Of a stretch of 64,000 nt of DNA, positions 34,681 to 43,690 are shown piece after piece. The notes beneath the pieces were generated by a model. The model was given only the letters and a program-made list of their open reading frames with translations, had not been told where the DNA came from and made no database searches. Within the stretch, counting starts at the first letter, position 1. Every line of letters begins with the position of its first letter. This stretch comes from Spirochaetota bacterium (GTDB lineage Bacteria > Spirochaetota > UBA4802 > UBA5550): positions 1 through 64,000 of the forward strand of contig QKCL01000026.1 in assembly GCA_003246895.1 (NCBI GenBank), written 5' to 3'. Both the position numbers and the translations under genes were made by a program.

Positions 34681-34829
34681 AGATTTTATAAAGATTTCTT
34701 AAACATTGAATAAATATTGATGATAATAACTTTGCATAGCAGGCCCCGTTAGACTGTTATCAGACAGAAACAGATAATAAAACTGCAAATTGTACTAAAC
34801 TGCAGTCAAAGTTAACAAAATCTTTATAA
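34681..34829. promoter_or_regulatory. Inverted TTATAAAGATTT motifs between pstS and pstB (candidate Pho boxes)
   Basis: On the plus strand TTATAAAGATTT, then C, TTAAAC is at 34686-34704, with AGATTT repeated 11 bases apart (34681 and 34692), the 7+4 spacing seen in Pho boxes. On the minus strand TTATAAAGATTTTGTTAAC covers 34829-34811. The two copies point inward between divergent pstS and pstB. PhoB is encoded at 36380. An AAACTGCA pair (34780 and 34797) lies between. Confidence 0.5.
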
Positions 34830-34900
34830 TTATTTTATCAATATTTAACCCAAAAGTATGAATTAAGTTCTGAAAACTTAATTATCAGGGAACATAACCA

Positions 34901-35656
34901 ATGAATAATAAAATTACAGCCAGTGATGTTTGTTTTTACTATGGAAACAATCAGGCTATAAAAAACATCAACCTTGCAGTTGAAAAAAACTCAGTTCTTG
35001 CTCTGATTGGACCATCCGGCTGCGGGAAATCCACATTTTTAAGATGTATAAACAGGATGAATGATATCATTCCCGGTACAAAAATTACCGGAGAAATTAA
35101 GATTGATGATGAATCCATATACGGCCAAAATTTTGATGTTACAAATCTGAGAAGAAGGGTAGGGATGGTTTTCCAGAAATCAAACCCATTTCCGCAGTCT
35201 ATTTTTGACAACATAGCTTACGGATTAAAAATCAACGGTATAAAGGATAAATATGAGATAGAAAGAATTGTTGAACACTCTCTCAAAAGTACAGCCCTGT
35301 GGGATGAAGTGAAGGACAGGCTTAACAAATCCGCCATGGGGCTTTCCGGAGGACAGCAGCAGAGGCTATGTATTGCAAGAACAATAGCAGTACAGCCCGA
35401 TGTTATACTCATGGACGAACCGGCTTCTGCACTGGATCCAATTTCTACTCAGAAAATCGAAGAACTCATACAGACACTGAAAGAAAACTTCACCATAATG
35501 ATAGTAACCCACAACATGCAGCAGGCGGCCCGGGTGAGTGACTACACTGCTTTCTTTTACATGGGTGAACTCATTGAAGTAAACAAGACTGAAATAATAT
35601 TCACTAAACCTGACAAAGAAATGACCGAAAACTATATAACAGGAAAATTCGGCTGA
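34901..35656 (+). CDS. pstB: Phosphate ABC transporter ATP-binding protein
   Basis: ATPase subunit of the high-affinity phosphate importer. Walker [10 protein letters not shown] is at about 38-46, the Q-loop in [12 protein letters not shown], the signature LSGGQQQR at about 149-156, Walker [13 protein letters not shown], and the switch His in VTHNMQQA. The 251 residues are typical. It opens the unit pstB-phoU-phoB-phoR. The permease genes normally sitting before it are absent here. Confidence 0.95.
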   Translation: MNNKITASDVCFYYGNNQAIKNINLAVEKNSVLALIGPSGCGKSTFLRCINRMNDIIPGTKITGEIKIDDESIYGQNFDVTNLRRRVGMVFQKSNPFPQSIFDNIAYGLKINGIKDKYEIERIVEHSLKSTALWDEVKDRLNKSAMGLSGGQQQRLCIARTIAVQPDVILMDEPASALDPISTQKIEELIQTLKENFTIMIVTHNMQQAARVSDYTAFFYMGELIEVNKTEIIFTKPDKEMTENYITGKFG

Positions 35657-35704
35657 TACTTCTCATTCAGGTATTTCTATTTTTAAATTATACAGGAGAC
35701 AATA

Positions 35705-36376
35705 ATGCAAACTCATCTTGAACTTGAACTTGAACAGATAAAAATAAAAATTTTTGAAATGGCTGACCTGTCAATTGAAGCCATTATTGATTCAATTGAA
35801 TCTTTAAAAAATGCTGATATTACCCTTGCCAACAAGGTTATTGAAAAAGACAAACTAATTGATAAACTTGAACTCGACATCGACGACGAATGCATCAAGT
35901 TTCTCGTTACAAGGCAACCCGCAGCATCAGATCTAAGATTCGTTCTGGCAATGCTTAAAATAAACACGGACCTTGAAAGAATCGGAGACCTCTCAACTAA
36001 TATTGCTAAAGAGACAATAAAAATTGATGGAGGAGCTCTTCTAAAACCCTTAATTGATATTCCTAGAATGGGCGAAATATCTGTTTCAATGATTAAACAG
36101 TCTTTTGATGCAATCACTGAAAAAGATGTGGAAAAAGCAAAAGATGTTATTAAAATGGATAATGAACTTGATGAACTCAATCTTCAGATATACAGAGAAC
36201 TTTTCACCTATATGGGAGAATCAACAAGACATGTATCACAGTGCCTGAGCCTTATTCTTGTGGCAAAAGCTCTTGAACGGATTGGAGATCACATAAAAAA
36301 TATTGCGGAACGTTCTGTATATTATATTGAAGGAGAGGATATCAGACATAAAGCCGTAAATAAAAACATGAGTTAG
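35705..36376 (+). CDS. phoU: Phosphate transport regulator PhoU
   Basis: Two PhoU three-helix repeats span residues about 1-110 and 115-215; each carries the metal-binding E/DxxxD signature (EKDKLIDKLELDIDDE and KMDNELDELNLQIYR). The two segments share DLERIGDLSTNIAKE and ALERIGDHIKNIAERS, as expected for duplicated repeats. PhoU links the Pst importer to the PhoR kinase, keeping the regulon off at high phosphate. It sits between pstB and phoB. Confidence 0.95.
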   Translation: MQTHLELELEQIKIKIFEMADLSIEAIIDSIESLKNADITLANKVIEKDKLIDKLELDIDDECIKFLVTRQPAASDLRFVLAMLKINTDLERIGDLSTNIAKETIKIDGGALLKPLIDIPRMGEISVSMIKQSFDAITEKDVEKAKDVIKMDNELDELNLQIYRELFTYMGESTRHVSQCLSLILVAKALERIGDHIKNIAERSVYYIEGEDIRHKAVNKNMS

Positions 36377-36379
36377 GAT

Positions 36380-37066
36380 ATGAAAAAAAAGATATTTGCA
36401 ATCGATGATGAAAAAGATATAAGAGAAATACTTAAAGTTAACCTTCTAAACGAAGGATATGACGTTTATACTTTTGCTTCAGCAGAGGAGGGCAGGGAAG
36501 GATTAAAAGAACTCATCCCTGACCTTATTCTTCTGGATATAATGATGGATGGAATGGACGGACTTGATTTCTGCAAAGAACTAAGGTCATCCAATACGAC
36601 CGGAAATATACCGATAATTTTTCTTTCTGCAAAGTCAGATGAATTTGACAAGGTCCTGGGTCTTGAGCTAGGCGGTGATGACTATTTGACAAAACCCTTC
36701 AGCATAAAGGAACTCAAGTCAAGGATTAAGGCAATACTCAGAAGAACCGGTCCGGTCATGAAGGAATCCAAATCTACAGTTCTCAGATACAAGGGAGTGG
36801 AACTTAATTCAGAACAGTATTCACTGAAGGTTGATTCAGAAAATGTGAAACTGACAAAAACAGAATTCAATATACTCTCTCTCTTTATGGAAAACCCTGA
36901 AAAAATTTTTACAAGGGACAACATAATAGACAGTGTCCGCGGCCACGATGTATTTGTTGTGGACCGGACTATTGACGTTCACATAATGAACCTTAGAAAA
37001 AAACTGGGGCCGTATAAGAACATTATCACAACATTTTCAGGCGTAGGCTACGGATTTAAAGAATAA
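36380..37066 (+). CDS. phoB: Phosphate response regulator PhoB
   Basis: OmpR/PhoB-type two-component regulator. The receiver (1-120) has the acidic pair in FAIDDE, the phospho-Asp53 in LILLDIMMDGMDG and KPFSI. The C-terminal winged-helix (about 130-228) shows TKTEFNILSLFMENPEKIFTRDNI and VDRTIDVHIMNLRKKLG. Neighbouring pstB, phoU and phoR identify it as PhoB. GTTAGGAT precedes the ATG. Confidence 0.95.
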   Translation: MKKKIFAIDDEKDIREILKVNLLNEGYDVYTFASAEEGREGLKELIPDLILLDIMMDGMDGLDFCKELRSSNTTGNIPIIFLSAKSDEFDKVLGLELGGDDYLTKPFSIKELKSRIKAILRRTGPVMKESKSTVLRYKGVELNSEQYSLKVDSENVKLTKTEFNILSLFMENPEKIFTRDNIIDSVRGHDVFVVDRTIDVHIMNLRKKLGPYKNIITTFSGVGYGFKE

Positions 37067-37067
37067 T

Positions 37068-38801
37068 ATGTTAAAAAAACTCAGTTTTAAACTAATACTT
37101 GCATATGTCTCACTTATTATATGCCTTGTGCTCATAGTATTCATGCTCCTTGGAGCCCTGCTCAGAGATACTCACATAGGCATGATAAGAGACATGATGT
37201 CAAGTAACGCTCAACTTATTGAACTTGCTTTAAAAAACAAAGAGAATAAAATCTCTGATTCCCGATTAAAGAAGGAGATCAATACTCTTTCAGAAATAAT
37301 GAATCTTCGCATTACTCTTATTAAAACCGATGGTGTTGTAATAGCAGATTCAGATGTAAAAGATATAAAACATCTTGATAACCATCTTTACAGGCAGGAG
37401 ATAACTGCAGCACTGAACGAAAAAACAGGCTCCAGTGTAAGATACAGCAACACCCTCAAAATCGACATGCTCTATTATGCACAGAAGTCTGGAGATTACC
37501 TTATCAGGCTGGCAAAGCCGCTCTTCGAAGTTGAAACAAGTCTCAGCAGGCTTAAAAGCCTTATTTTAAATGTATCAATCATTGTAATCATAACATCCAT
37601 AATAATCATAACTCTTATATCAATTAAATTTACCCGTCCAATAAATGAAACTCTTGAATTTGCAGGTGAATTCTCAAGGGGACGATATGAAAAACGAATT
37701 CTTAACTATAGTGATGATGAAATAGGAATTCTTCAGAATGCCCTGAATAAGATGGCCGATACAATAGTTGGCACAATCAATGAACATATCTTCGAACAGG
37801 AGAAACTGAAAATAACAATTGAGAGCATCAGTGACGGCATAGCACTGGTTGATAACAACAAAAACATTCTCATTTCCAATAATGCATTTACAGAACTGCT
37901 TTCGATAAATACATCTATGGACAAAAAACTTTACTTTGAAATTATCAGAAACCGCAAACTAAACAGTAATATTGAAATATCACTGAAGAATGCACAAAGA
38001 TCATCATTCGAAATTGATACCACCAATGAAAGAATTCTCGATGTTGTACTAAACCCCATACAAAGCAAAAAATCACTTCAGGGAATACTGATCGTACTGC
38101 ATGATATTTCTGAAAGGAAAAAAATTGAGCAGATAAAATCAGATCTGGTCAGCAATGTTTCACATGAACTTAAAACTCCAATTGCAATAGTCAAGGGATA
38201 TCTTGAAACAATAAGCGAAAATCTTGACAATAAGGAGATGTCAAAAGATTTTATTGGTAGAGCAATCGAAAATATTGATCGGCAAAATGCAATAATTGAA
38301 GATATAATTAAACTCAGTATGATTGAATCCTCAACTGATTTTCAGAGTGAAAGAATTGATATAAAAAACATAGTTGAAAACTGCATTGAAATTCTTACTC
38401 CTAAAATTAATCAGAAGGGACTAACAGTTAAAGCATCCTTTAAAAGAGGACAGACTTTTACAACAAATGGAAACCAGTTTCTGGCAGAGGAGATCTTCTT
38501 TAATCTTATAGATAATGCACTTAACTACAATACCCCTGGCGGAAGAGTAACAGTATCCGGGGAGGAAACGGACAATGGAATAATATTCAAAGTCAAGGAT
38601 TCGGGTATCGGAATTCCGGAGGAATCCATCGGAAGAATTTTTGAACGTTTTTACCGCGTAAACAAGGGACGGTCGAGAAGTACCGGAGGTACAGGGCTGG
38701 GATTATCCATAGTAAAGCATGCCGCCATGGTGCTCCAATGGTCTATTTCTGTCAAATCCGGAAAAAGCGGAACTTCTTTTACAATTATTACAGGAAAATA
38801 G
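37068..38801 (+). CDS. phoR: Phosphate-sensing histidine kinase PhoR
   Basis: The 577 residues contain two membrane helices (about 8-30 and 165-188) around an extracytoplasmic domain, a HAMP linker (KFTRPINETLEFAGEF), a PAS domain (about 250-345), and the kinase core with H-box SNVSHELKTPIAIVKG (His366), N-box NLIDNALNYNTPGG and G-boxes DSGIGIPEE, RSTGGTGLGLSIVKH. A periplasmic sensor of this size is longer than that of the enteric PhoR, which lacks one; closer to Bacillus PhoR. It ends the pst-pho operon, starting one base after phoB. Confidence 0.93.
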   Translation: MLKKLSFKLILAYVSLIICLVLIVFMLLGALLRDTHIGMIRDMMSSNAQLIELALKNKENKISDSRLKKEINTLSEIMNLRITLIKTDGVVIADSDVKDIKHLDNHLYRQEITAALNEKTGSSVRYSNTLKIDMLYYAQKSGDYLIRLAKPLFEVETSLSRLKSLILNVSIIVIITSIIIITLISIKFTRPINETLEFAGEFSRGRYEKRILNYSDDEIGILQNALNKMADTIVGTINEHIFEQEKLKITIESISDGIALVDNNKNILISNNAFTELLSINTSMDKKLYFEIIRNRKLNSNIEISLKNAQRSSFEIDTTNERILDVVLNPIQSKKSLQGILIVLHDISERKKIEQIKSDLVSNVSHELKTPIAIVKGYLETISENLDNKEMSKDFIGRAIENIDRQNAIIEDIIKLSMIESSTDFQSERIDIKNIVENCIEILTPKINQKGLTVKASFKRGQTFTTNGNQFLAEEIFFNLIDNALNYNTPGGRVTVSGEETDNGIIFKVKDSGIGIPEESIGRIFERFYRVNKGRSRSTGGTGLGLSIVKHAAMVLQWSISVKSGKSGTSFTIITGK

Positions 38802-38855
38802 ATTTGCCGATGTATCATATGACCATTCACTTAATTTATCGATGATGAGGTTAAT

Positions 38856-39440
38856 ATGATACTGGATATCGATAAAAATGCCCAGGCTCTGATTTTTGAC
38901 ATGGATGGCACACTTGCTGATTCAATGCCCATACATTTCAGGGCGTGGGAAATTACCGCGGCAGAATATGGTTTTAAATATACCAAAGACTTATTTTACG
39001 GCCTTGCAGGAATGCCCACATATAAAATTGTACCCATAGTAAATAAAAAGCTGAATCTAAATCTTGACCCGGAAGAATTTGCACATCGTAAAGAGGAGAC
39101 ATTTCTTAATCTCCTCACTGAAATAAAACCCATTGAACCTGTCGCTGAAATTGTATATAAATATCATGGAAAATTACCCATGTCAGTTGGAACCGGCGGC
39201 AAAAAAGACATAGCAATCATGACTCTCAAGCTTATGAATTTTTATAAATACTTCGACATAATTGTTTCTGCCGATGATGTTAAAAATCACAAACCAGCAC
39301 CGGAAACTTTCCTTAAATGTGCAGAACTAATGAAGGCTGATCCAAAAAAATGTCAGGTTTTTGAAGACGGGGATATGGGATTAAAAGCTGCAGTAGCAGC
39401 AGGTATGATAGCTACAGATATAAGACCATTTCTCATATGA
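38856..39440 (+). CDS. HAD-superfamily phosphatase (beta-phosphoglucomutase-like)
   Basis: The 194-residue HAD hydrolase has the nucleophile motif I FDMDGTLADSMP (18-29), motif II VGTGGK, motif III Lys in HKPAPE and motif IV EDGDMGLKAA. The cap domain (about 25-85) is the small C1 type of the beta-phosphoglucomutase/fructose-1-phosphatase (YqaB) group. Motif I DMDGT fits both phosphatase and phosphomutase chemistry. GATGAGG before the ATG supports the start. It follows phoR by 54 bases and may be independently regulated. Confidence 0.88.
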   Translation: MILDIDKNAQALIFDMDGTLADSMPIHFRAWEITAAEYGFKYTKDLFYGLAGMPTYKIVPIVNKKLNLNLDPEEFAHRKEETFLNLLTEIKPIEPVAEIVYKYHGKLPMSVGTGGKKDIAIMTLKLMNFYKYFDIIVSADDVKNHKPAPETFLKCAELMKADPKKCQVFEDGDMGLKAAVAAGMIATDIRPFLI

Positions 39441-39442
39441 AA

Positions 39443-39472
39443 GAGAAGCAATGGCAGCAACCATTGCTTCTC
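39443..39472. terminator. Long perfect hairpin between convergent genes
   Basis: A 12-bp stem, GAGAAGCAATGG with CCATTGCTTCTC, encloses CAGCAA. It lies between the HAD gene stop and the beta-propeller gene stop (minus). No T-run follows on either strand. Confidence 0.65.
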
Positions 39473-39478
39473 AAAATG

Positions 39479-40732
39479 CTAATCAAGATTAATCCTGTAT
39501 ACTTCTATTTCATTATCAAGAAAATTTGTAAATGCCAGATATTTTCCTTCAGGCGAGATATCAAGTCCTGTGGGCTGATTTTTTCCCCATATCCAGCTTC
39601 TTATTTTAAGAGTTTGTGTATCAATAATATATACTTTTCCGAATTTGGGCCCCTTTTTAAGGTATGTTTCCCTGTTGTTTGGCCCCCTTGATGATACCAT
39701 CAGATATTTACCATCCGGAGTAAGTTTACCTGTATTGAGCTTCTGATCGACTTTAATTTCCTTTATTACTTTATCATTATCTGCATTCATAACATATACA
39801 CTTCCACGGTACATATCCGTTATATAAAGAATATTTTTTTTACGGTCAAGTACCACATGTCTCTTTGCCCCTTTGGGGAATGAGATTGTTTTGGAAAGTT
39901 TCATTTTCGGTATATCAATTTTCTGAATCTGTCCGTTTCCAAAAATACAGACATAGAGTGTTTTACCGTCATTTGTCACAACCATTCCTCTCGGTATTCC
40001 TGAAACCCTGACCTTTTTGATAACTGTATGCTTATCAACATCTATTATTGAAACATCCTTAGACTCCCAGTTTGAAGCAAATCCGAGCTTTTTGTCAGGA
40101 GTAAAGGCCATGATTTTAGTCCATACACCCTTTGTTGAAAATGATAGTTTATATTCAAATTTATCCATTGAAAACACATGAATCATGCTTGTTGACATCT
40201 GTGAGACCCACATCTCATTTTTTTCAGGCAGATATTCAATTTCTACAAAACCTTCCCGTTTTGAGTATTTATCGGGTACTGTAAGCCTTTTTATCTTCTT
40301 AAACGTTTCTGTGGAGAAAAGATCAATTCCCTTATCTTCCAAAAGGGCAGAGGCAAAATATTTGCCATCAGGAGTAAACTCAACAGATTTGGGATGCAAT
40401 CCGGTTTTAAGTACCGCTACTTTTTTAAGGTCATCAAATTTCTTCTCAAGTTTAACCTCAAGAAGACCTGTCTTTCTGCTTATATCAATATTAAGATTTT
40501 TGTCATCATATCCCTTTGAAGAAAAAACAAGACTGTGCTTACCAGTATCAATATAAACTTTCTTCAAAAAATTTCCTGCAGGTCTGCAGTTTCCATTTTT
40601 TCCATCAATCTTCAGATCATATTCAGGTGGGAACACCTTGAGAGTAATTGCTATTTTTGAAGCAAAAACATCCGTTGTAGCTATTAAAAAAAGAAGAGAT
40701 GCTGAAATTAAAATTTTATTCATGAACTTCAT
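39479..40732 (-). CDS. Secreted YVTN/NHL-type beta-propeller with N-terminal PEGA-like domain
   Basis: Signal peptide (MKFMNKILISASLLF, to about 26), then a short beta-sandwich (LKVFPPEYDLKIDGKNG...), resembling PEGA carbohydrate/surface domains, then at least six propeller blades, each with DGKYF/DGKTLYV-type turns (TPDGKYFASALLED, NDGKTLYVCIFGNG, TPDGKYLMVSSRG and others). It fits the YVTN or surface-layer beta-propeller class, which is often outer-membrane-associated. The start at 40732 is supported by AGGAG 8 bases upstream. Ligand unknown. Confidence 0.8.
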   Translation of the reverse strand: MKFMNKILISASLLFLIATTDVFASKIAITLKVFPPEYDLKIDGKNGNCRPAGNFLKKVYIDTGKHSLVFSSKGYDDKNLNIDISRKTGLLEVKLEKKFDDLKKVAVLKTGLHPKSVEFTPDGKYFASALLEDKGIDLFSTETFKKIKRLTVPDKYSKREGFVEIEYLPEKNEMWVSQMSTSMIHVFSMDKFEYKLSFSTKGVWTKIMAFTPDKKLGFASNWESKDVSIIDVDKHTVIKKVRVSGIPRGMVVTNDGKTLYVCIFGNGQIQKIDIPKMKLSKTISFPKGAKRHVVLDRKKNILYITDMYRGSVYVMNADNDKVIKEIKVDQKLNTGKLTPDGKYLMVSSRGPNNRETYLKKGPKFGKVYIIDTQTLKIRSWIWGKNQPTGLDISPEGKYLAFTNFLDNEIEVYRINLD

Positions 40733-40807
40733 ATTTTGTACTCCTAATATTTCTGATCTCAAGTTGAAACCACCCGTATCATATATCAACCAATTTTTGA
40801 AACTTTA

Positions 40808-41677
40808 TTAAAACGCTTTTCCGCATTCACAGCATCGATCGGCAGTTTTTCCGTTCCTGGTACCGCATTCTATACATATTTTGTAGAACCTGAATGTCAT
40901 GTACTCTCCACATCTCTCACATTTTACCGTATTTAAAGGATTATCATAACCGCAATTTCTGCATCTCAAGACACCGACAAAGGGGCTGTCATAGAGATAT
41001 ATTTTCATCCTCCATAATGAAAATTTGATAAGCACAACAGCAAACATAAACGCAACAGCAAAAGACAATAATTCAAAATTCAGTTTAAACTGTATAAAAT
41101 CATATACGGCATGTATAACAGCCGCTACGGCAATATACTTAAAAATATTTGAAAGCTTCAGATTTCCATTTATGAATTTTGACCTTGCCATACCCATTCC
41201 CCATATTGAGGCAAGCCCGATATGAAGAGGCACAGATGTGAGAGAACGGAGAATCAGTGTACTGATTCCGCCCATCATGGCATACTGTATGTTCTCATAT
41301 GCAGCAAATCCCAGTGATACTGTCATGGAGTATATAAGTGCATCCAGAGGCTCATTAAAATCCTTTAATTTCCTTACCAGAAGAATAGTAACAATGGATT
41401 TGAAAAATTCCTCATTAAAACCAACAAACAGCGAGAAAACAGCTAATTCTGAGTTGCCTAGAAGATGAGTTTTGTTGTTTATGAAGGAGTCCATAAATCC
41501 GGTAATCTCAGCAAAAAGAACATTACATAGAGATGAGGGGATCGAACTCAGTAACCCTCCCGCAAAGAGTAGATAAATAATTACTTTCAGCGGCTCCGGT
41601 TCATACCTGTCATTACGATATATTATCCAGAGCCAAATAAATGCTGAAACAAATACACCGGCATATATAAACAGCAT
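40808..41677 (-). CDS. PrsW-family intramembrane protease with C-terminal zinc ribbons
   Basis: A 289-residue multi-pass membrane protein with six to seven helices. The family motifs EExxK (E89, E90, K93 in GFNEEFFKS), FxxxE (FAAYENIQY, E128), and HxxxD (His189-Asp193 in IHAVYDF) are intact, so it should be a PrsW-type metallo/glutamic intramembrane protease that trims membrane anti-sigma factors. Unusually, the last 50 residues carry two zinc ribbons (CRNCGYDNP...CERCG and CIECGTRNG...CCECG). It overlaps the ATP-grasp gene by one base (TAATG), so coupled. The ECF/anti-sigma pair at 11-12 kb is a conceivable target, speculative. Confidence 0.85.
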   Translation of the reverse strand: MLFIYAGVFVSAFIWLWIIYRNDRYEPEPLKVIIYLLFAGGLLSSIPSSLCNVLFAEITGFMDSFINNKTHLLGNSELAVFSLFVGFNEEFFKSIVTILLVRKLKDFNEPLDALIYSMTVSLGFAAYENIQYAMMGGISTLILRSLTSVPLHIGLASIWGMGMARSKFINGNLKLSNIFKYIAVAAVIHAVYDFIQFKLNFELLSFAVAFMFAVVLIKFSLWRMKIYLYDSPFVGVLRCRNCGYDNPLNTVKCERCGEYMTFRFYKICIECGTRNGKTADRCCECGKAF

Positions 41678-42849
41678 TACCTGTTCAACTCCAGAAAGAC
41701 TGAAAGATCTGCAGTGAGAATTATGTCAACCTCATGAATATTATCCTTATTGCTTTCAACAAATGCAAAGGCAAAAACTGAATATTTCTCATCTTCTATA
41801 ATTCTCTTATGAAGCACCGTGTTAAAGGAATTGAAAAAACCATCATAGTCAATAGTCCTGACATCTTTCTTGCTTATACCATCGGGAAGGTCTGCAATCA
41901 CAAGACTGTAGATTTTATCCTCTCTCCCCCTGAAAATGTCATCCCACCTGGGCTCTGTACCATTTAGAAAATATTCATAAATATTAATTCCGTATGCATA
42001 ATAAGCGATATCAGTGGTGCACCATCCTGCAAACCGCAACGGATTTACTTCTATTGGCACAATAAATCCATTTTCATCTATTCTTAATTCAATATGCATG
42101 GGGAAATTTTTCAGGCCAAAGAGCCTTCCTATGTCATTTAAAAAAGCATTACATGAATCATAATACTTTTCAATAATATCCTTCGATGTCTTATAGACCC
42201 TGTCCTTAACATCCTTTCCGGAGCTGAAAATATGATGAAGAATATCCAGGATCACGGCTTTACCCTGCTCATTATAATAAACATCAATCGCAAGTTCTTC
42301 TCCTTCAATAAAATCTTCAATAATGAATTTATCAGCTTTCACTACTGCATCGGGGTATTGTCTGGATACACCTTCAATCTCATTCTCAATTTCCTTAACA
42401 ACGGCAGGCCACTGTTCTATGCTTTCAACCTTATAGACTCCAATACTGAAAAATCCAACTGAAGGCTTTATTATAAATGGAATCCTGATATCATCAATTT
42501 TCAGATTTCTCAGTTCACCAATGGGTAATTCACGGTAACTGAATTCCCTGAACATGGAAGCTATTTCCCTGCGGAAACGGGCCTTGTCCTTGAATATTTC
42601 CACAGTCCGGGCCAGAGCAGAGCCCCTCATATTTTCACTGAGCCATGCCAGTGCATTTTCTGAGTTACTGTATATTTTTGTTATTTCACCGGATTTAATT
42701 TTATCAAGCGCAGCGGATGTATCAAGAAGATTAAGTTCATGCTTCTTTGAAACAGTATCAGACACTTCATTTCTCAGAACAGGAAACCTGTTTACTGCGC
42801 ATGTTTCCTTCAACAGATCAGAAATATAGGGATTGTCAATTATCAGCAT
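41677..42849 (-). CDS. ATP-grasp domain protein
   Basis: The start at 42849 (MLIIDNPYIS) is chosen because GAGG lies 6 bases upstream; a reading frame continuing to 43083 would overlap the divergent gene. The ATP-grasp fold appears in IPFIIKPSVGFFSIGVYKVES (lysine for ATP), FIIEDFIEGEELAIDVYY (hinge), PMHIELRIDENGFIVPIEVNPLRFAG (metal-binding Glu/Asn) in that order. ATP-grasp enzymes ligate a carboxylate to an amine or thiol. No partner cue is seen except the downstream PrsW gene. The 390 residues are near the carbamoyl-phosphate/D-Ala-type length. Confidence 0.8.
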   Translation of the reverse strand: MLIIDNPYISDLLKETCAVNRFPVLRNEVSDTVSKKHELNLLDTSAALDKIKSGEITKIYSNSENALAWLSENMRGSALARTVEIFKDKARFRREIASMFREFSYRELPIGELRNLKIDDIRIPFIIKPSVGFFSIGVYKVESIEQWPAVVKEIENEIEGVSRQYPDAVVKADKFIIEDFIEGEELAIDVYYNEQGKAVILDILHHIFSSGKDVKDRVYKTSKDIIEKYYDSCNAFLNDIGRLFGLKNFPMHIELRIDENGFIVPIEVNPLRFAGWCTTDIAYYAYGINIYEYFLNGTEPRWDDIFRGREDKIYSLVIADLPDGISKKDVRTIDYDGFFNSFNTVLHKRIIEDEKYSVFAFAFVESNKDNIHEVDIILTADLSVFLELNR

Positions 42850-42924
42850 TTTATACCTCATAGCAGGAATGGAATAACTGTCCACAGAAGAATCCGGACA
42901 ATTAAGATCATTTGACTTTTTAAC

Positions 42925-42953
42925 TTGCTTTAAAATGTATAAATTGTTATAAA
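42925..42953 (+). promoter_or_regulatory. Candidate promoter for the 42989 gene
   Basis: TTGCTT (42925-42930) and TATAAA (42948-42953) are 17 bases apart, about 35 bases before the ATG, in the divergent region with the ATP-grasp gene. Confidence 0.4.
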
Positions 42954-42988
42954 TACTTAATATATCAAGAATAATAAAAAGAATTAAA

Positions 42989-43669
42989 ATGAAAAAACCT
43001 AATTTGTACAAATCAGACGATCTGCTTCTTATTATCGGGAAAATTCTTGCTGTTCTGCTTTTTTTCCCTGTCCTTATTACCACTGTTTATCTTTTTGCAG
43101 AAAACATGAATACGCCGGGAATAATAGCAGATGCCATAATGTTTGTGACACCTGTATTTTTTATTATCACAGGCAGAAAAATACGCCGCGATGAAGAGAA
43201 GACTCTGGCCGTATGGAACATTCTGGCTGAAAATCCTGAAGTATTTATCGATGATATTGAGAACAGCACACTAATGTCAAGGGATGAAATTCTGAGACAC
43301 CTCAAACTTATTAACATGAGAAGGCTTGGCTACTTTGTCTACGAAAAGGAGTCAGGATCTATAATTAACGGCAGGCTCCGAAGAAAAAATATTATTGTCC
43401 ATAGCTGCCCGGGCTGCGGACAGATAATAAATGAAAACATTCCCATAAATCTTTCAACAATTCCTAAATGCAAATATTGTAACAATCCAATCGATATTAA
43501 GTACCTAAATAAAGAAAAAAACAGAATTATTGATGAAATAATAAATGAATCAAGGGAAGCAGGCACTGTTCCGGAAAAAAGAAAATTCAGTATATTTATA
43601 GTTATTATACTGCTTATTTTTTTCTGGCCCGTTGCAATTATCTATGTCATAGTAAAAACACGAAAATAA
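42989..43669 (+). CDS. Membrane protein with helix-turn-helix-like and zinc-ribbon regions, unknown
   Basis: The 226-residue protein has membrane helices at about 12-33, 45-62 and 200-220. Between them a winged-helix-like region (about 72-115, AVWNILAENPEVFIDDIENSTLMSRDEILRHLKLINMRR) is followed by a zinc ribbon CPGCGQII...CKYCNN (about 138-162). Both ends are membrane-anchored, so the soluble part faces one side. Function unknown. It precedes the Deg protease gene by 21 bases, so they probably share a transcript, which hints at envelope-quality control. Confidence 0.6.
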   Translation: MKKPNLYKSDDLLLIIGKILAVLLFFPVLITTVYLFAENMNTPGIIADAIMFVTPVFFIITGRKIRRDEEKTLAVWNILAENPEVFIDDIENSTLMSRDEILRHLKLINMRRLGYFVYEKESGSIINGRLRRKNIIVHSCPGCGQIINENIPINLSTIPKCKYCNNPIDIKYLNKEKNRIIDEIINESREAGTVPEKRKFSIFIVIILLIFFWPVAIIYVIVKTRK

Positions 43670-43690
43670 ACAGCCAAACGGAGTACACCT

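Noticed and set aside
33786-35656. A pstC or pstA gene between pstS and pstB
   Set aside because: The 278 bases between the two starts hold no coding frame of suitable length in either strand.
42849-43083. N-terminal extension of the ATP-grasp gene with a membrane helix
   Set aside because: It would overlap the divergent gene at 42989 and its promoter; a GAGG site supports the start at 42849.
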